A DNA stretch of 64,000 nucleotides from Diplosphaera chodatii. Taxonomy: Eukaryota > Chlorophyta > Trebouxiophyceae > Prasiolales > Stichococcaceae. Under the pieces are notes generated by a model, which saw nothing but the letters and a program-made list of their open reading frames with translations, ran no database searches and was not told where the DNA came from. Made by a program: the position numbers and the translations under genes. Of the stretch, positions 48,733-60,451 are shown piece by piece (the stretch's first letter is position 1; each line of letters begins with the position of its first letter). Location of the stretch: positions 868,001 through 932,000 of the forward strand of contig JAALGY010000016.1 in assembly GCA_032358165.1 (NCBI GenBank), written 5' to 3'.

Positions 48733-51700
48733 TCAACCGAGCTGCAGCTGCTGAAGCAGGTTGCGCAGGGCATGGTTGGCGATGGCACTGTCTCTCTGCG
48801 GCGGCAGCGGCTGCAGAGTGATGGGGTCCACTCCAGGGTCGGCCGCCAGCCACTGCTCCAGGGCCTGCCGCTCGAAGCTGTGGCCCTCGCTGCCAATCAG
48901 CACCGTGTCCCGCATGACCTTGTTGGTGAGCGGGCAGCGCCACCAGTCCGACTCGGCTGTAGGGCGAGCAGCGGCCGCTGCCATCTGCTGCTGCAGCTGA
49001 AGGTTTGCAGCGCGTGTGCTGTCACGTGTGGTGGTTGCTGACACCTGCGTCACTTGGCGATCCTCTGGCCGTGCAGCGCTTGCCGTCTGGCTGCTGCTAT
49101 GGCTGCTGCTTGCCGCCCGCCCAGCACGCGAGGATGCTGCGGCGGGCCGAGCTACAGTCTTGGAAGGTTGTTCATCTGGGGCTGCGCCAGCTGCACGGGC
49201 TCTCCTGCGGGCGCGCTTGGCGGCTTTCTTGCTGCTGCGTGGGCTTGGGGCGTGTTTAGGCTGCTCCACCTGATCGTTTTGCCAAATACCAAAATATTCC
49301 TCAGGTGCAGCCTCTGTCATGTTGCAGGCTCCCACAGCCTTTGCGTGCACTTGATGCAGGACTGCCGGTGCACTTGAGGGTTGGCCACTGGTGCATCACC
49401 AACATGCTCAGCTGGGCAGGGTACACCATGCTGCAGAGCGTACCAGCAGCGCCTGCGCAGTGGGCTCCACTGCTGCAACAGCGACGTCTGCAGCTGACGT
49501 GCTGCCGCCTGCTGTGGAGTGGCTCTCTCCACTGCGGCCGTCCAGCACGGTCGACACCTTGAGTAGCAGCGTCTCACGCTGCTCAGGCCACTCTGCAGCC
49601 AGCGAGGGTGGCGGCTGCAGGTCCCTATATAAACGCACTGCGAGAGCTTCTCTTTTCTGCTTTGTTGATGATGCGCTAAAATGCAGTCAGGACCAGAGTT
49701 GAAGTAAGCATCAAGCTCTCCGAGTGGGGTCACCTGACACGCCGCACTGCTGCATCCCAGCTGCCATCGCCCAGCACATCCGCGCTTATGGATGCCTCTG
49801 CAGCCAACACCGCCGCCAGTGCTTCGCTGACAGCCCTGGTTCCGAGCACAGTGGTCTGCCAAGCAGCGGTGTCTGCTGCGTCCTCCATCGAAGTTGGCCG
49901 CCAGGGCATGGCCTGCAGGGTTGCGAGTGGCAAGCTCACTGACACGATGAGCACACTGTGGCACCATACCAGCAGTGTTTATCCAACAAACCACAGGTTG
50001 CAATAGTAGTTTGAGCAGCATATTGAGCGCTGGCACTGAGCATCTATAACAGTCACTACTGGTGCCCATCAGCCTTGCAAAGACAGCCTGACAGCAACAT
50101 AATGTGTACCGTTCAGAACACCAGTGGCCAAGCCCACCTGCAAGAGACGATCCACTAGGTCTCGCTCGGCCAGGGTGCGTGCTACAGGGGGCGTCAGGTC
50201 CTGAGGGACGCCCGCCAGGATGCTGGCTGCACACCGCCGCATGTTCTGCGGTTTGGCTGGGTTTGGCTGCGCAGCTCCAGCTGCCGCGGGGCCCAGTGCC
50301 GCCTGTGCTGCAGCCTCTGCGCGCGCGAGCTGGAAGCCGCCCAGGCCGCCGCGAACAAGCGCTGCAACAGCATGTTGTGCCCACGGCCTGCCCTCAGCGG
50401 ATGCAGCCTTGGCGCACTGCACGTCGCATAGTTTCATCAGTACTTCGTCCCTGTGATGCCGCCCCTATCTGCGCGTAGCTGATGCGTGACTCAGTGATGC
50501 TAACAGATGCCAGCGTGCCTACAGGATGCCACTTGAACAGCCGTGCAGGGAGACATTACGGCGTCAGCAGAATTTGAAAGGCATGCCACTGTCACCTGCA
50601 TTGTTTTCAGCAGGGCGCCCGCAGCATGAAACAGCCCTGGAGCAAGGCAGCTGCTGGCGTCCTCTTGCGTCAGCTTGCCGCAGCAGCCTCTCACATTCTT
50701 GCTTGGCACCACCTGTGAGGTATGTTGACCTGCGTCATCACTTGCTGCACATTGGTGCACATGAGCTGCCAGTGTCAATCAGGTGCGGTGGCCATGATTG
50801 CATTGCCCATCATCAGGTGCGCAGATGGGGAAGAACGTTGAGCCACGAGTTTCAAGATCGCAGGGCCGTGACCTGGAGTATGGCTGCCAGTGAATCGACT
50901 GCCCCGGTCTCGAAGATGCAGTTGATGTTGATGGTGCGGCTGCTGAGGACACACTGCAGCATGCACGGCAGAGGTGTCGCTTCCTGTTCCATGCAGGCTG
51001 ATATGACCCCTGTCAGCTGAATCACATATATAGCTCCACTGCGCTATCATGATCAGCTCACGTTCACGGCTGTAGCCAGTTGGAAGGCGTTGATGTCGAT
51101 CAGCAGAGCCAGCTGCACACAGCACCGCAACTTTTTCGGACACCAGCTGATGTGCAGCAGTCGCACACACAGCATACAACCAGCAACTCTAGAATTCCAA
51201 GAAGCCATGCCACCTGCGACGTTGCCATTAAGCCACCCGGACGAGCTGCAGAGCCTTCAGGGTTTGGAATTTGCAGCTGCACTGCACGCAAGGTGGTCTG
51301 GAGCCAGGCAATGGGTCGCGCACCTGGTCGGTATACGAGGGCAGATCATCGAGGCCAGGCAGATACTCTGGCAATCGGTGGGGTGGGATCTCGTGCGGGG
51401 ATATCTCAAGCCACATGGCAGCCAGCTTCTGCAGCCGGACCAGCTGTGTCATCAGGTTGGAGACTGCTGCCTCCGAGGGGCTGTCTGCAAGGGCAGCCAG
51501 GGCAGCAGGTTGCACCATACACATGTTGCCGCTGCACTGTTGACAAGCTGCCGGCCGTCACATACAGAGCACTTAGCAGAGGACTTCAACTCCCACTTGC
51601 TGCAAACACACCAGGATTCATATGAAAAGCTCAAGCAGGCTGACAGCGCACACCCGATGAGGTCAGCTCTGCGGTCAGCGACAGATACAGCAGCAGTCCG

Positions 51701-53626
51701 AGGTGCCACGGGACTACCAGGCGGTCCAGGGCACTGCGCAGAGCCTCCACGATGGCGGCGTGCAGTCCAGGCACCCCCGCGGCAGCGCGGGCCGCCATGT
51801 CTGCGCAGCCATGCACATATACGGTCTGTGCCAAGAAGTGGACTTCATCCTGCCTATATATTTATGCAACGGCATGCTCCGCCATGTATGTGTTATTGTG
51901 CATTCAGCCTCGGCATGGTTTCTGCCCACCCATTGTCGACAGCGTAGCCTTGGCGGCAAGGTGCAGCTGGCCCACGCATGTGGGAGCCACCAGGCAGATG
52001 CCCTGAGGCCAAACTCCAAAAGCTGCCGCAGTGGCGCGCTCCTCCAGTGCCAAGCAGGTCACGACCTGGCAAGTGGGTACACAGGGTCACTGGGAGTCAT
52101 GCATGGGTAAGCACTTGCAACACCGCAGGAGCTGTTTGGAACGAATTAGCGTTGCCTCCCACCAAGCAAATTGTGCCCAAAGTGCTTCTATTACGGCAAA
52201 CCAGGGTTTGCTGGAACGATACCACGTCTGGCACATGCTGTGCAAGGGCAAGTGTGACCGACAGCACCTGACGGGCAAGCTGCCCCAGTGCGCCCAGCAG
52301 CTGCCGCTTGTTGACCGCGCTGCACAGCTGCTGCTCCTGCATGCACACCAGCATGCTGCATGCTGCCAGAGGCAGCCAGGTGCTGGTGAAGTGGGCCTCA
52401 GTGGACGCTCGGATCAACTCGCCAGGGTACTCCATCGTGTCTGGTCCGTTCTGCCGGCTGCGCTGCTCCTGTCGCTGGACTACTCCGCCGACAGACGCTG
52501 ACCATTCGGAGAGCCCATCCACAACAGCGCGCAGCAGCTGACAGCAGTGGGATGCCATGTCCTGCAGGCAGGGTGCACAGGGAGTTGTCATTGCCGGGGT
52601 GGCATCAAGATGCTTGCTTGGCAGGGGTTGCGTGTGCCATCCGTGCGACGTTGCCAACCCACCTGCCACAGAGCCCCTATTTTCGAGTCCACCAAGCGCC
52701 TGAGCTGCGCGTCACCTCCCTTTGTGAGATCCCATGTGCGCATGAAGACGGCCACCAGCCGGCCGGCAGCGATGACGCGCCTCAGAAACCCGAATGCATC
52801 GTCGCCTGCCTCTGCAGCCGCAGCCTGCAGGACCTTGGGTGCCAGCAGCGCGAACTCCACCTCCACACGCCGGTGCACGGCCTCTGCAGGGTCCTGCATG
52901 AGGCCGTGGCACAGAGAAAGGGCCGCGGCTGGATCTGCCAGCGCAATTGCAGGCGGCCCGCCGACAGAGTTGAAAGCCGCCAGTATGGCGGTTGCGCCCC
53001 GCTCCAGGCACACAGCCTCGGGAACCGGGAGCTCGCGCGGCTTGTCCCGGCAGCCCAGCCACTCAGCCAGCCAGATCAGGTCTGCTGCTGCAGTCGCTTT
53101 GCTCTTGCCGAATGTCTCCCAGTCTGGCTCCACACAGACCCACAGGTGATCAAATTGCTCTGCAGCCACAACATATGCTGTGTCGACACTTGCTGGGGCA
53201 GTGCACAGCAGCATCACGCAGATCGGCAGAGCGAGATCGAGTACGGAATCACAAATGCAGGAGTCGTATATAACCGAAATCGAAGCTGGCGGTGTAAGAG
53301 AGGGCGCACGCTGCAAGTCGGCCGCACAGGCTTCAGCAGCTTGCAGAGACGGGAAACATGCCGCAGACCACGGATACTCGACAGTATAGAACCTCTTGAC
53401 GCGGAGTTCAGAAAACTTTGTGCAACCTGAAACACGCCGTCGTTGACCAGTCAGCACAGGGTCATGCACACAGGACACTGCTGCGCCATGCATGGGCACG
53501 CATGTGCGGCATCCAAACATTGTTCCACCGCAAAGAAAAGCCACGGTCACCATATTTGGCCATGAAGTACTTCTCCTGGTTCCAGTCCCTCTTGTCGAGG
53601 CCACAGACTATTAACGAACGTGCCAT
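48733..53626 (-). CDS. U8: inverted family copy, RRM-like / helical / U-box protein
   Basis: This is the only complete copy on the minus strand. Exons: 53626-53551, 53426-53310, 53159-52663, 52561-52268, 52065-51930, 51800-51654, 51484-51324, 51112-51062, 50953-50873, 50712-50596, 50416-50138, 49912-49734, 49624-49444, 49311-48733, giving 964 residues with all 14 family phases. It starts MARSLIVCGLDKRDWNQEKY; exon 2 reads ELRVKRFYTVEYPWSAACF with a longer strand-strand hairpin than its sisters. It is the most divergent U-box of the array: CPLTNKVMRDTVLIG replaces CPLSGKVMRDPVLYG, so the DPV Pro is lost, and AIANHALRN replaces VLPNHALRN. The exon 13 end reads AQALL instead of MQELL. Exon 14 uses an acceptor (CAGAG) slightly different from the others. 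Confidence 0.85.
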
Positions 53627-54217
53627 GGCGTCCGATTTGCTCAAGCAACCTGACTGACTCACCAAGGTGTGGCCATATGCACGCTTGGCAGTGCAAAATG
53701 AGAGAGTGCTGCTTGCTTGCAGCGACTGGCAAAAGTCTGCTGGCGGGTCATGCTGCGGGAGCAGCCAATAGAAACGCCAGTTCAGCAACCTTGCAGGCTG
53801 CCGGCAGGAGGCTCTGGTACAGTCAATTGCACTTCAAGCATGATAGCAACGAGAATTAAGGATTGATTCGATCGAGACACATGCCCACCAACACCAGCGC
53901 AGCAAGGCCGCCGGTATTATTGTACACTCTGCCAGTTTCGTCCCACAGACGGAGTGTGACAGTGTGTAAAGTGTGCAGGGGCGGGTAGCTACAGGAGGCA
54001 GCACCTTTCCAGCTGCAGCTCTGGCACCCTGGTACATGCCGGTTTCACATCTCTGCAGACATGGCACGCACCAGCAAATGCAGTCGTGCACCTACCAAGC
54101 TTGTAGCTAGGTTCACAGACTGCGATCGGCTTTGCTGTATGCCTGCATCTCAACAGACCGCGTAGCAAGCCGGTTTGCACAGAGGTTAGGACCATCAGCC
54201 TTAGCTGTCAGGACGAC
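53627..54217. other. intergenic, 5' flank of U8
   Basis: These 591 bases lie upstream of U8 and of the orphan exon. No exon is recognisable. The region between the divergent U8 and U9 probably contains both promoters. Confidence 0.45.
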
Positions 54218-54283
54218 ATGGCACGTTCCCTGCTGAATTGGGGCCTTGGCACAAACAATTGGGGAGAGGCGAAAGACGTCTGA
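54218..54283 (+). pseudogene. orphan copy of family exon 1
   Basis: The frame reads MARSLLNWGLGTNNWGEAKD, then V and a stop. It matches the first 21 codons of family exon 1 (compare MARSLLVWSLNQDNWSREKD in U1). The TGA at 54281 replaces the final helix codons and the conserved CATG/GTGA donor. No exon 2 follows before the real U9 start 386 bases later, so it is a leftover of a duplication or of the U8/U9 inversion. Confidence 0.85.
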
Positions 54284-54668
54284 ACGGCTGAAGAAGGGTA
54301 TGCTTTACGGGCAGCCGCAGGCGCTCGGTAAGGCCTTCGAGATTATGTGGCAGCGGCCTCTAGCTAACTGTCTAGACACGGGATCGCATTTGCGGCGGCT
54401 AATTAAATAGCGGTTGCAGCAAATGCAGCTTCCTGCAGCCTCCAGGACTCTGGGAACGCACGCGCTAGGAGTTCAGGAGTCTTCACAGGTCACTTTATTA
54501 CATCCTTTAGCTTTCTGTCGTTGTTGCAACTGACATGGCCCGCCGAACGTGCGACGCTGGTGAGGTTGTTGCTGGCGGCAGCAGCGCTGAGCGCTTTCCC
54601 TAGAAGCGTTGTCATGCGCTGCTGCAGGTCGGGTCAAAGGCAGGCACGAGCACGACAAAGAAGGCGTC
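54284..54668. other. intergenic, 5' flank of U9
   Basis: These 385 bases lie between the orphan exon and the U9 start. No element is recognisable. Confidence 0.45.
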
Positions 54669-57600
54669 ATGGGGCATGCCCTCCTCGTCTGGGGTATCTT
54701 CGTTCGAGACTGGAGCGGCCCACAGGACGTGATGAGAAGTCATGGTGACTGTTCGTTGCGGCAAAGTCACATGGAAAGCACAGAGGATGCAACTGCACAA
54801 GCTGGCAGATGCTATAATCTGCGGCCTGACGACGATGGCTTGCGATGGTTGCAGGCTGCAAAGACCAGATTAAGATTCATGAGGAGGGAGAGGCACAGTG
54901 GTGCGAGGCGTGTTTCACGTCTCATGAGGCCGCTCAGAACTGCATGACTGCCTTGCAGCGTGCGCCTTTCCACACAGCTCAGACAGCATATGAAGTTCTA
55001 ACGAAGAACACCAAATGTTTCTGCATTGCCACTTCATCCTTGGCAGTAGATGCGGCACATTGGGCAGAGTGCCATCTTGCACGCAGAGCAATTTGGGGCC
55101 CTGCAAATCTGCATGGAGCCAGACTGGCGAGTGTTTGGCAGCAGCAAAGCAACTGCCACGGCAGACCTCATCCAGCTGGCCAGGCAGCTGCGCTGCTGGG
55201 GCTCAGCTGCAGCCGCTGCGAAATGATGAGTCGCTGTGCTGGGCGCGTGGTGCTGCTGCGATCCTGGCGGCTGTCGAAACGGCCGGCGGGGCGCGTGCAC
55301 TTGCGGCAGCAGAGCCAGCCGCGGCCGCCTGCATCGCCCACAGCCTCCTGGCGGCCGTGAACGCACACCGCAGCTGGTTGCCTCTGGACATGAACAGCCG
55401 TGTGGAGGAAGCCTTTGCAGCTCTGGAGCTCAGCAACCTGCAGGCGGCGGCGACGGGGCTTCGCGAGAACGCGCCTGGCTCTCTGGATCGCGCCTGCAAT
55501 GCCGTCCGGCTGACCCACGTTGCCCTGGGTACGGCTGAGTACATCAGAGATCTGGACGAAGCAGCCAAACGCAAACTCTCAGTCACGTCAGCGACTCTGG
55601 GTCAGGTGAGCTGGCACCCATTGCCCGGAATGCGGCACATGTTCAAACAATGCGAACCATGCACTGTTATGCGACTCCTCCTGTATGTCCTTTGCACACT
55701 TGTGCGCTTTGCAAAACTCTGACACGGAGCTGCCATACAAAGGAAAAACTGTTGCAACTGATTACCGCATCATCCTGCGCAACTACACGACATGTCGGCC
55801 ACAGGACATCGCACCAGACTGCATCGACCTGCTGCGCGCCATAGCAGACGCGCTAGCAGACTGGTCTGCAGAAGTCAGTAAGGCATGCCAGCAGCCGCAG
55901 GAGCAGCAGCAGCAGCAGGAGCAGCAGCAGCAGCAGCAGCAGCTCAGCACACAGCAGGCTGCTCAGCTGCTCCATCCACATCACGCGCTGTTTGAACCTG
56001 GACTCCTGCTGTCGGTGACAGCCTGCAGCCTGCTGCACTGCATGGGCTTGCACAAGCTATGTGACGTGGTCAATGGGCGGCAGCTGCTGGACACCTCGCG
56101 ACACACACTTCAAAAGGTGCTGTCTGCGTTCCCTCTGCACTGATGGGCTGACATGCCCGGTTACTTCTGTACGTCTGTTGCTCATGCCTGGCAAGCGTGA
56201 GTGCAACAGGCATGCATATGCATCAGGTCGCTTGTCTTGCATAGCATGTCTTGTGCATTGCATGGGACACAGCTGGTCAAGTAACCTGCCCTGCGTGCTC
56301 TGCAGATGATCGTCTGTACTCAAGCGCACGAGCTCGCAGCTGCGGCTGGGCTGTGGCCTGCTGAAGCCAGCATGCCAGCCGCCAACTGTGTGGGGCAGCT
56401 GCTCGCTGTTCTGCCCGTCTTCACGACAATGGGTTGGCTGATGTGTAGCACCACAATGCGCAAGTGAAACACTGCTGCGTATATGCTGCCACCCACTCCT
56501 ATGTTTGACATCGGCAAAGCCAGTCGTTTGGCGCCCGACTAGCCAAGCTGTGCACTTGGCCGTGCATGGAGCTCACTGCAGGCCAATGGCTGCATTGGAG
56601 GCGAGGCCTGCTGCTCGTGTACATGCAGATAAGGCGGCACGGGCCGCTGCAGGGTGGCCAGCGCTGCATGAGGCTGCCACAAGGGATTTGGGCACTGCTC
56701 TCGATCAGCTCACGGCTCCGCGGCATGTCGGGCTACTGCTGTACCTGTCACATTTTGCATTCTTGACGCTGCTAGGTACACTTTCCCCCGCTTCGCGTCT
56801 CCGTATCTGTGCATCTGAGCAGCTTGGTTGTCGGATGTGCTGTGCATCGTCTTGGACGTGGGTTGCCAGCCGCAGCCACGAGCCAGTGCTGTGCAGTCAA
56901 GGTATCTCTGTATGGTTTGCTGCCGTGCAGAACCTCTCAACACGCAGTGTGCCGGTATCCTGACCCTGTCACAGCTGGCCCGCACCCAGCAGCTGGCCAT
57001 CACCTGGCAGCGCAACGGTCCCCCGCAGGAGCACCTCCGCAGGCTGGAGGGCCTGCCACTCATCATCGAGGAACTCTCGTTTGCCGACAAGGTGCGCGTG
57101 CTGCGGCCGTTGCTGTGCAGTGCTTCGGTTGCACACGACAACCGCTGCAAACGCTCTCACGGTGGATGATTGGCTGCCTTTACCGAGTTTGGTGGCAGGC
57201 TGGTGGTGATGAGTCATGATGTCCCGGTGTTGAAAGTACCATGTGATCTCGGTGGCTCGTGCTCAGTGCAAGAAGCGTTGGCCTGTGGTGTTGTTGGTGT
57301 GTGATACACATGTTCTGTCTATGCGCAGTTGGCCTTGCTGGTGGACATCAACACACACTCGCTGGCGAGAATTGTAGCCGTGAGTGGCATCCAGTTCTGG
57401 CAACCTTCTGTCGTTGGCATTTCGATGCAACCTGCATACATAGCGACGCGCCCTTCACTTGCTCATGCACACTGTGAATGCTGCAGGCCGTGTGGTTCGG
57501 CTCTGACGCGAGCATGAGCGATAAGGACTGCGTCTTCGAGTCGGGGGCGCTTGACGCTCTGGCAGCAGCACTGCAGGTTAGCCCTGTCGGGTGCATCTTC

Positions 57601-59745
57601 TGGCCCTTGCGGCCTGCACATTCTGCAAATGGTGCCGCCACATGCACATGTGCTGTCATGCCTCTGGGGGTCTGTTGATGCTGTGACGTACCTGTAGGGA
57701 CTTTAGGTGATTGCACTGCACAGGCGCCGGCCGGCAAAAATGTGCGAGACCGGGCTGCCGGCCTGGGGCACCCAAGGCGCGAGGATAGCAGGACCTGCCT
57801 CGCTCCAGGGCTGTTTTATGCTGCGGGCGTGTTGCTGACAATTGGAGAGGTGTGCACACTGGCTATGTTCTGTGTGTATGAGTGATGTTGTTTGCATGGG
57901 GGTTAGTTATGTACGCTGTGTGGCCAGTCTATGCTACCATGTCACCTCCGAGCTGGACCCACCTGCACGTGACAACAAATGCACTGCTGCATGAGACACT
58001 GGCTTCAGCCTGCACACAACAGACACGAGGAGCTGACGCTCGTGTGCCACCTGCAGTTGGCTGCTGCCGCCGCTGCTGCGGGCAGGCCGTGGGCAGCCGG
58101 TGCGATTGCAGCGCTTGTGCGTGGCGGGCTTGGCTGCCTCCAGCTTGCGCATGCAGAGGCTGCAGCGCAGTCTGCGCTCTGTCTCGCACCTGGGGCAACA
58201 CAGCCAGATCCCGCGCAGCCACACACCACACGGCTGCGAGGGGCCATCATCTTGAAGGATGTCAGTCGCGACCTGATGCCATGTGTGGCACGCGCCCTTG
58301 CCAACGAAGGCCTGGTCCTACCCCTGCTGCAGGTGCAGCCCGACACCTCTCCTGGGTACTGCCATACCTACCCGTGCAGGGTACATTGCCAGACTGGTTG
58401 TTCCACCGGTCGTCCTTGGTGTACCTGTTGTTGCGGGCCAGCACAATGTGACAGTCAGATGCTGAGTTGGCAGCTGCAAAGCAAATGTTCATATCGTCAT
58501 GTAGCAGTTGGCGGCAACCATCAACCATGTAGCTGCCACCACAGGCGCTGCCATGGCGACAGACTTCATCAGAGCTGGCAGACGACATGAACGCCTGGCA
58601 TGGCACAGTGATGGGCACTGTAAGCGTCTGCAAGTTACTGGCAGCGGTCCTGGCCGCAGATGTGCGACACCCAGATGTGCCGTTGGGTGACAGCTGGGCT
58701 GCAGCAACGCAGCGCGTCAGGTGCGCTGCTTCACTTCTGCTTCACGAAGCTTTGACTACCCTGTAGCAATGCTGCATCCTCTGATTGCTGTGTCACCCGT
58801 CAGTCCGAGACACGCTGCTTGCGCATGCATTGCTGCTGCGTGGGACAGGGAGCTGCAGCCGCCAGCAGCGCTGCCCCACGTGTGGGCTGAGCAGCTGGAA
58901 TTGGTCCTGCGCACACTTGCATCCATGCAGCGAGACGTCGAAGCAGGCAGCAGCAGCAGCAGCAGGGGCAGCAGTGCAGCTGCGAACGCTGGTGCAGCTG
59001 CCGTTGCGGATTGCGCCATGCAGGAGCTGCTGGTATGACTGCGTGTGGTTGCGTCATGCTGCCATTGCTGGACCAGGGTGCCCCGAATGTTGGTCAGCAG
59101 AATCGGCATGAAGGCACTGTATATGATGCAATGGCAGTGATGCGTGCAGGCTGAAGAGCAGTCTGAGAGTGCCCCAAGCCAGCGCAGCAAGGCGGCCGCC
59201 AAACGCGCCCGCAGGAAGGCGGCCAAGCAGCGGGCGGCTGTGGCCTGTCCTTATGACCAGGCTGCCGACGCAGCTTTCTAGGGCGCTGTAATGCCAGATG
59301 GCATACCCAGATCGGGTGCCTGCCATCAGCTTTACAAGCATATGTGCTGCTGATCCCATGCAGGAGGATGCAGCTCCAGTGCGATGGCCAACAGCCCACA
59401 AGCATGCACGGCGGCAGTCTGAAGCAGGTTGAAGGTGCTCAGCCTTTCACCTGCATCCTGGTCCAGCAGTGAACAGTGGTCGCTGCCACAGCAGCAACAG
59501 ATAGAGACAGCGTGGTGGCGCTGCCCACTGAGTGGCAAGGTCATACGGGGCCCGGTGCTGTGTGGCGGCGGGCACCACAGCTTTGAGCAGGAGACCTTGG
59601 CAGAATAGATGGCGGCCAACCCTGGAGTGGACCAGGAGTCAGCATGCAGCCACTGACACTGGGCGCAGGCAGCATCATGACGAATCATGTCCTGTGCAAG
59701 ACCATCCAGCACGCAGCTGCAGCTCAGTTGAAGCACGCAATCATA
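54669..59745 (+). pseudogene. U9: family copy with a frameshift and a destroyed U-box
   Basis: Exons: 54669-54744, 54855-54959, 55087-55605, 55805-56116, 56306-56432, 56629-56775, 56931-57091, 57329-57379, 57487-57576, 57724-57849, 58057-58332, 58545-58720, 58849-59032, 59150 onward. Exon 3 changes frame near 55195: the first part ends LARQLRCWGS and runs into TGA TGA, while the frame that ends at the correct donor starts around PLRNDESLCWARGAAAIL. Its length is off by one base (mod 3). Exon 14 keeps KRARRKAAKQRAA, then stops at 59279-59281. The U-box remnant at about 59508-59745 reads WWRCPLSGKVIRGPVLCGG, then ETLAE with a stop, MAANPGVD, and several more stops. The start and exon 2 (IKIHEEGEAQWCEACF) remain good, so the decay is recent. 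Exon 4 has a Gln-rich insert. Confidence 0.88.
55906..55945. repeat. CAG tract in U9 exon 4
   Basis: CAG runs broken by GAG encode a Gln-rich stretch with isolated Glu. It sits in the same inter-helix loop of exon 4 that carries the Gln/Lys insert in U6. Confidence 0.85.
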
Positions 59746-60451
59746 TGAGGTCGATAACACCCTGAAAGGAGGTTGCAGTGGTTGTCATCTGCTATAGTGA
59801 TCCAGTCTGCAAGCAAGGGTGCAAGCTCTACTTCATCTATGCATCAGTACTGCGCCTTCTGTACTTTCTCCAGTCATCAAGGTTCTTGATGATGTGAGCC
59901 CTTCGGAGCTTCAGGCATGGCACTAATTCTCGGGCACTCACCGCATTACTGCGCATATGACTGGCGTAGTATGGGATGTACTATTAGGTGTTCATGGTTA
60001 CAAAAGTAAGAAGTCCTGTTCCAATCCATAACCAACGACCAAATGCACTACCATAGCATCTGTCTGACAATCAAGGAGGTACCTTTACCGTGCTTTCAGT
60101 ATTACTACCTATCAGCCAGCCACCCTGTACTGAGTCTAAGTCCCTTAGGTCTTCGTCCTGTTACAGGATCCAGATGACGATCGGCTGCCAGTGGATATTT
60201 CAGTTGAAAGTTGGAAGCAGGGTGCGACTGTCCGAGGGAGTGTTGTTTAGAGCCCCTGCTGGAACATATAGTTTCACCACGCACTGCCCTGCACTTCAGC
60301 AGCCTGCAACCCTGCGTATGTGCTAGGCCGCTGCTTGCTTGACTGCTGTATTTCCACCCAAGTCACAAGCGAGCATATATCATTCCATCACCATGAACAT
60401 TCGAACGTGGTTTCAGCTTGGTCATTGACAATAGCGGTGCCCAACAGCGGT
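59746..60451. other. intergenic between U9 and U10
   Basis: These 706 bases are less GC-rich than the genes. No exon or repeat is recognisable; the U10 promoter should be here. Confidence 0.5.

Noticed and set aside
49317..50384. Open frame of 355 residues on the minus strand
   Set aside because: It crosses U8 exons 11-13 and their introns in a wrong frame; the spliced family model explains the region better.
52552..53430. Plus-strand open frame of 292 residues
   Set aside because: It is antisense to U8 exons 2-3, with a mirrored Ala/Leu codon pattern and no domain.
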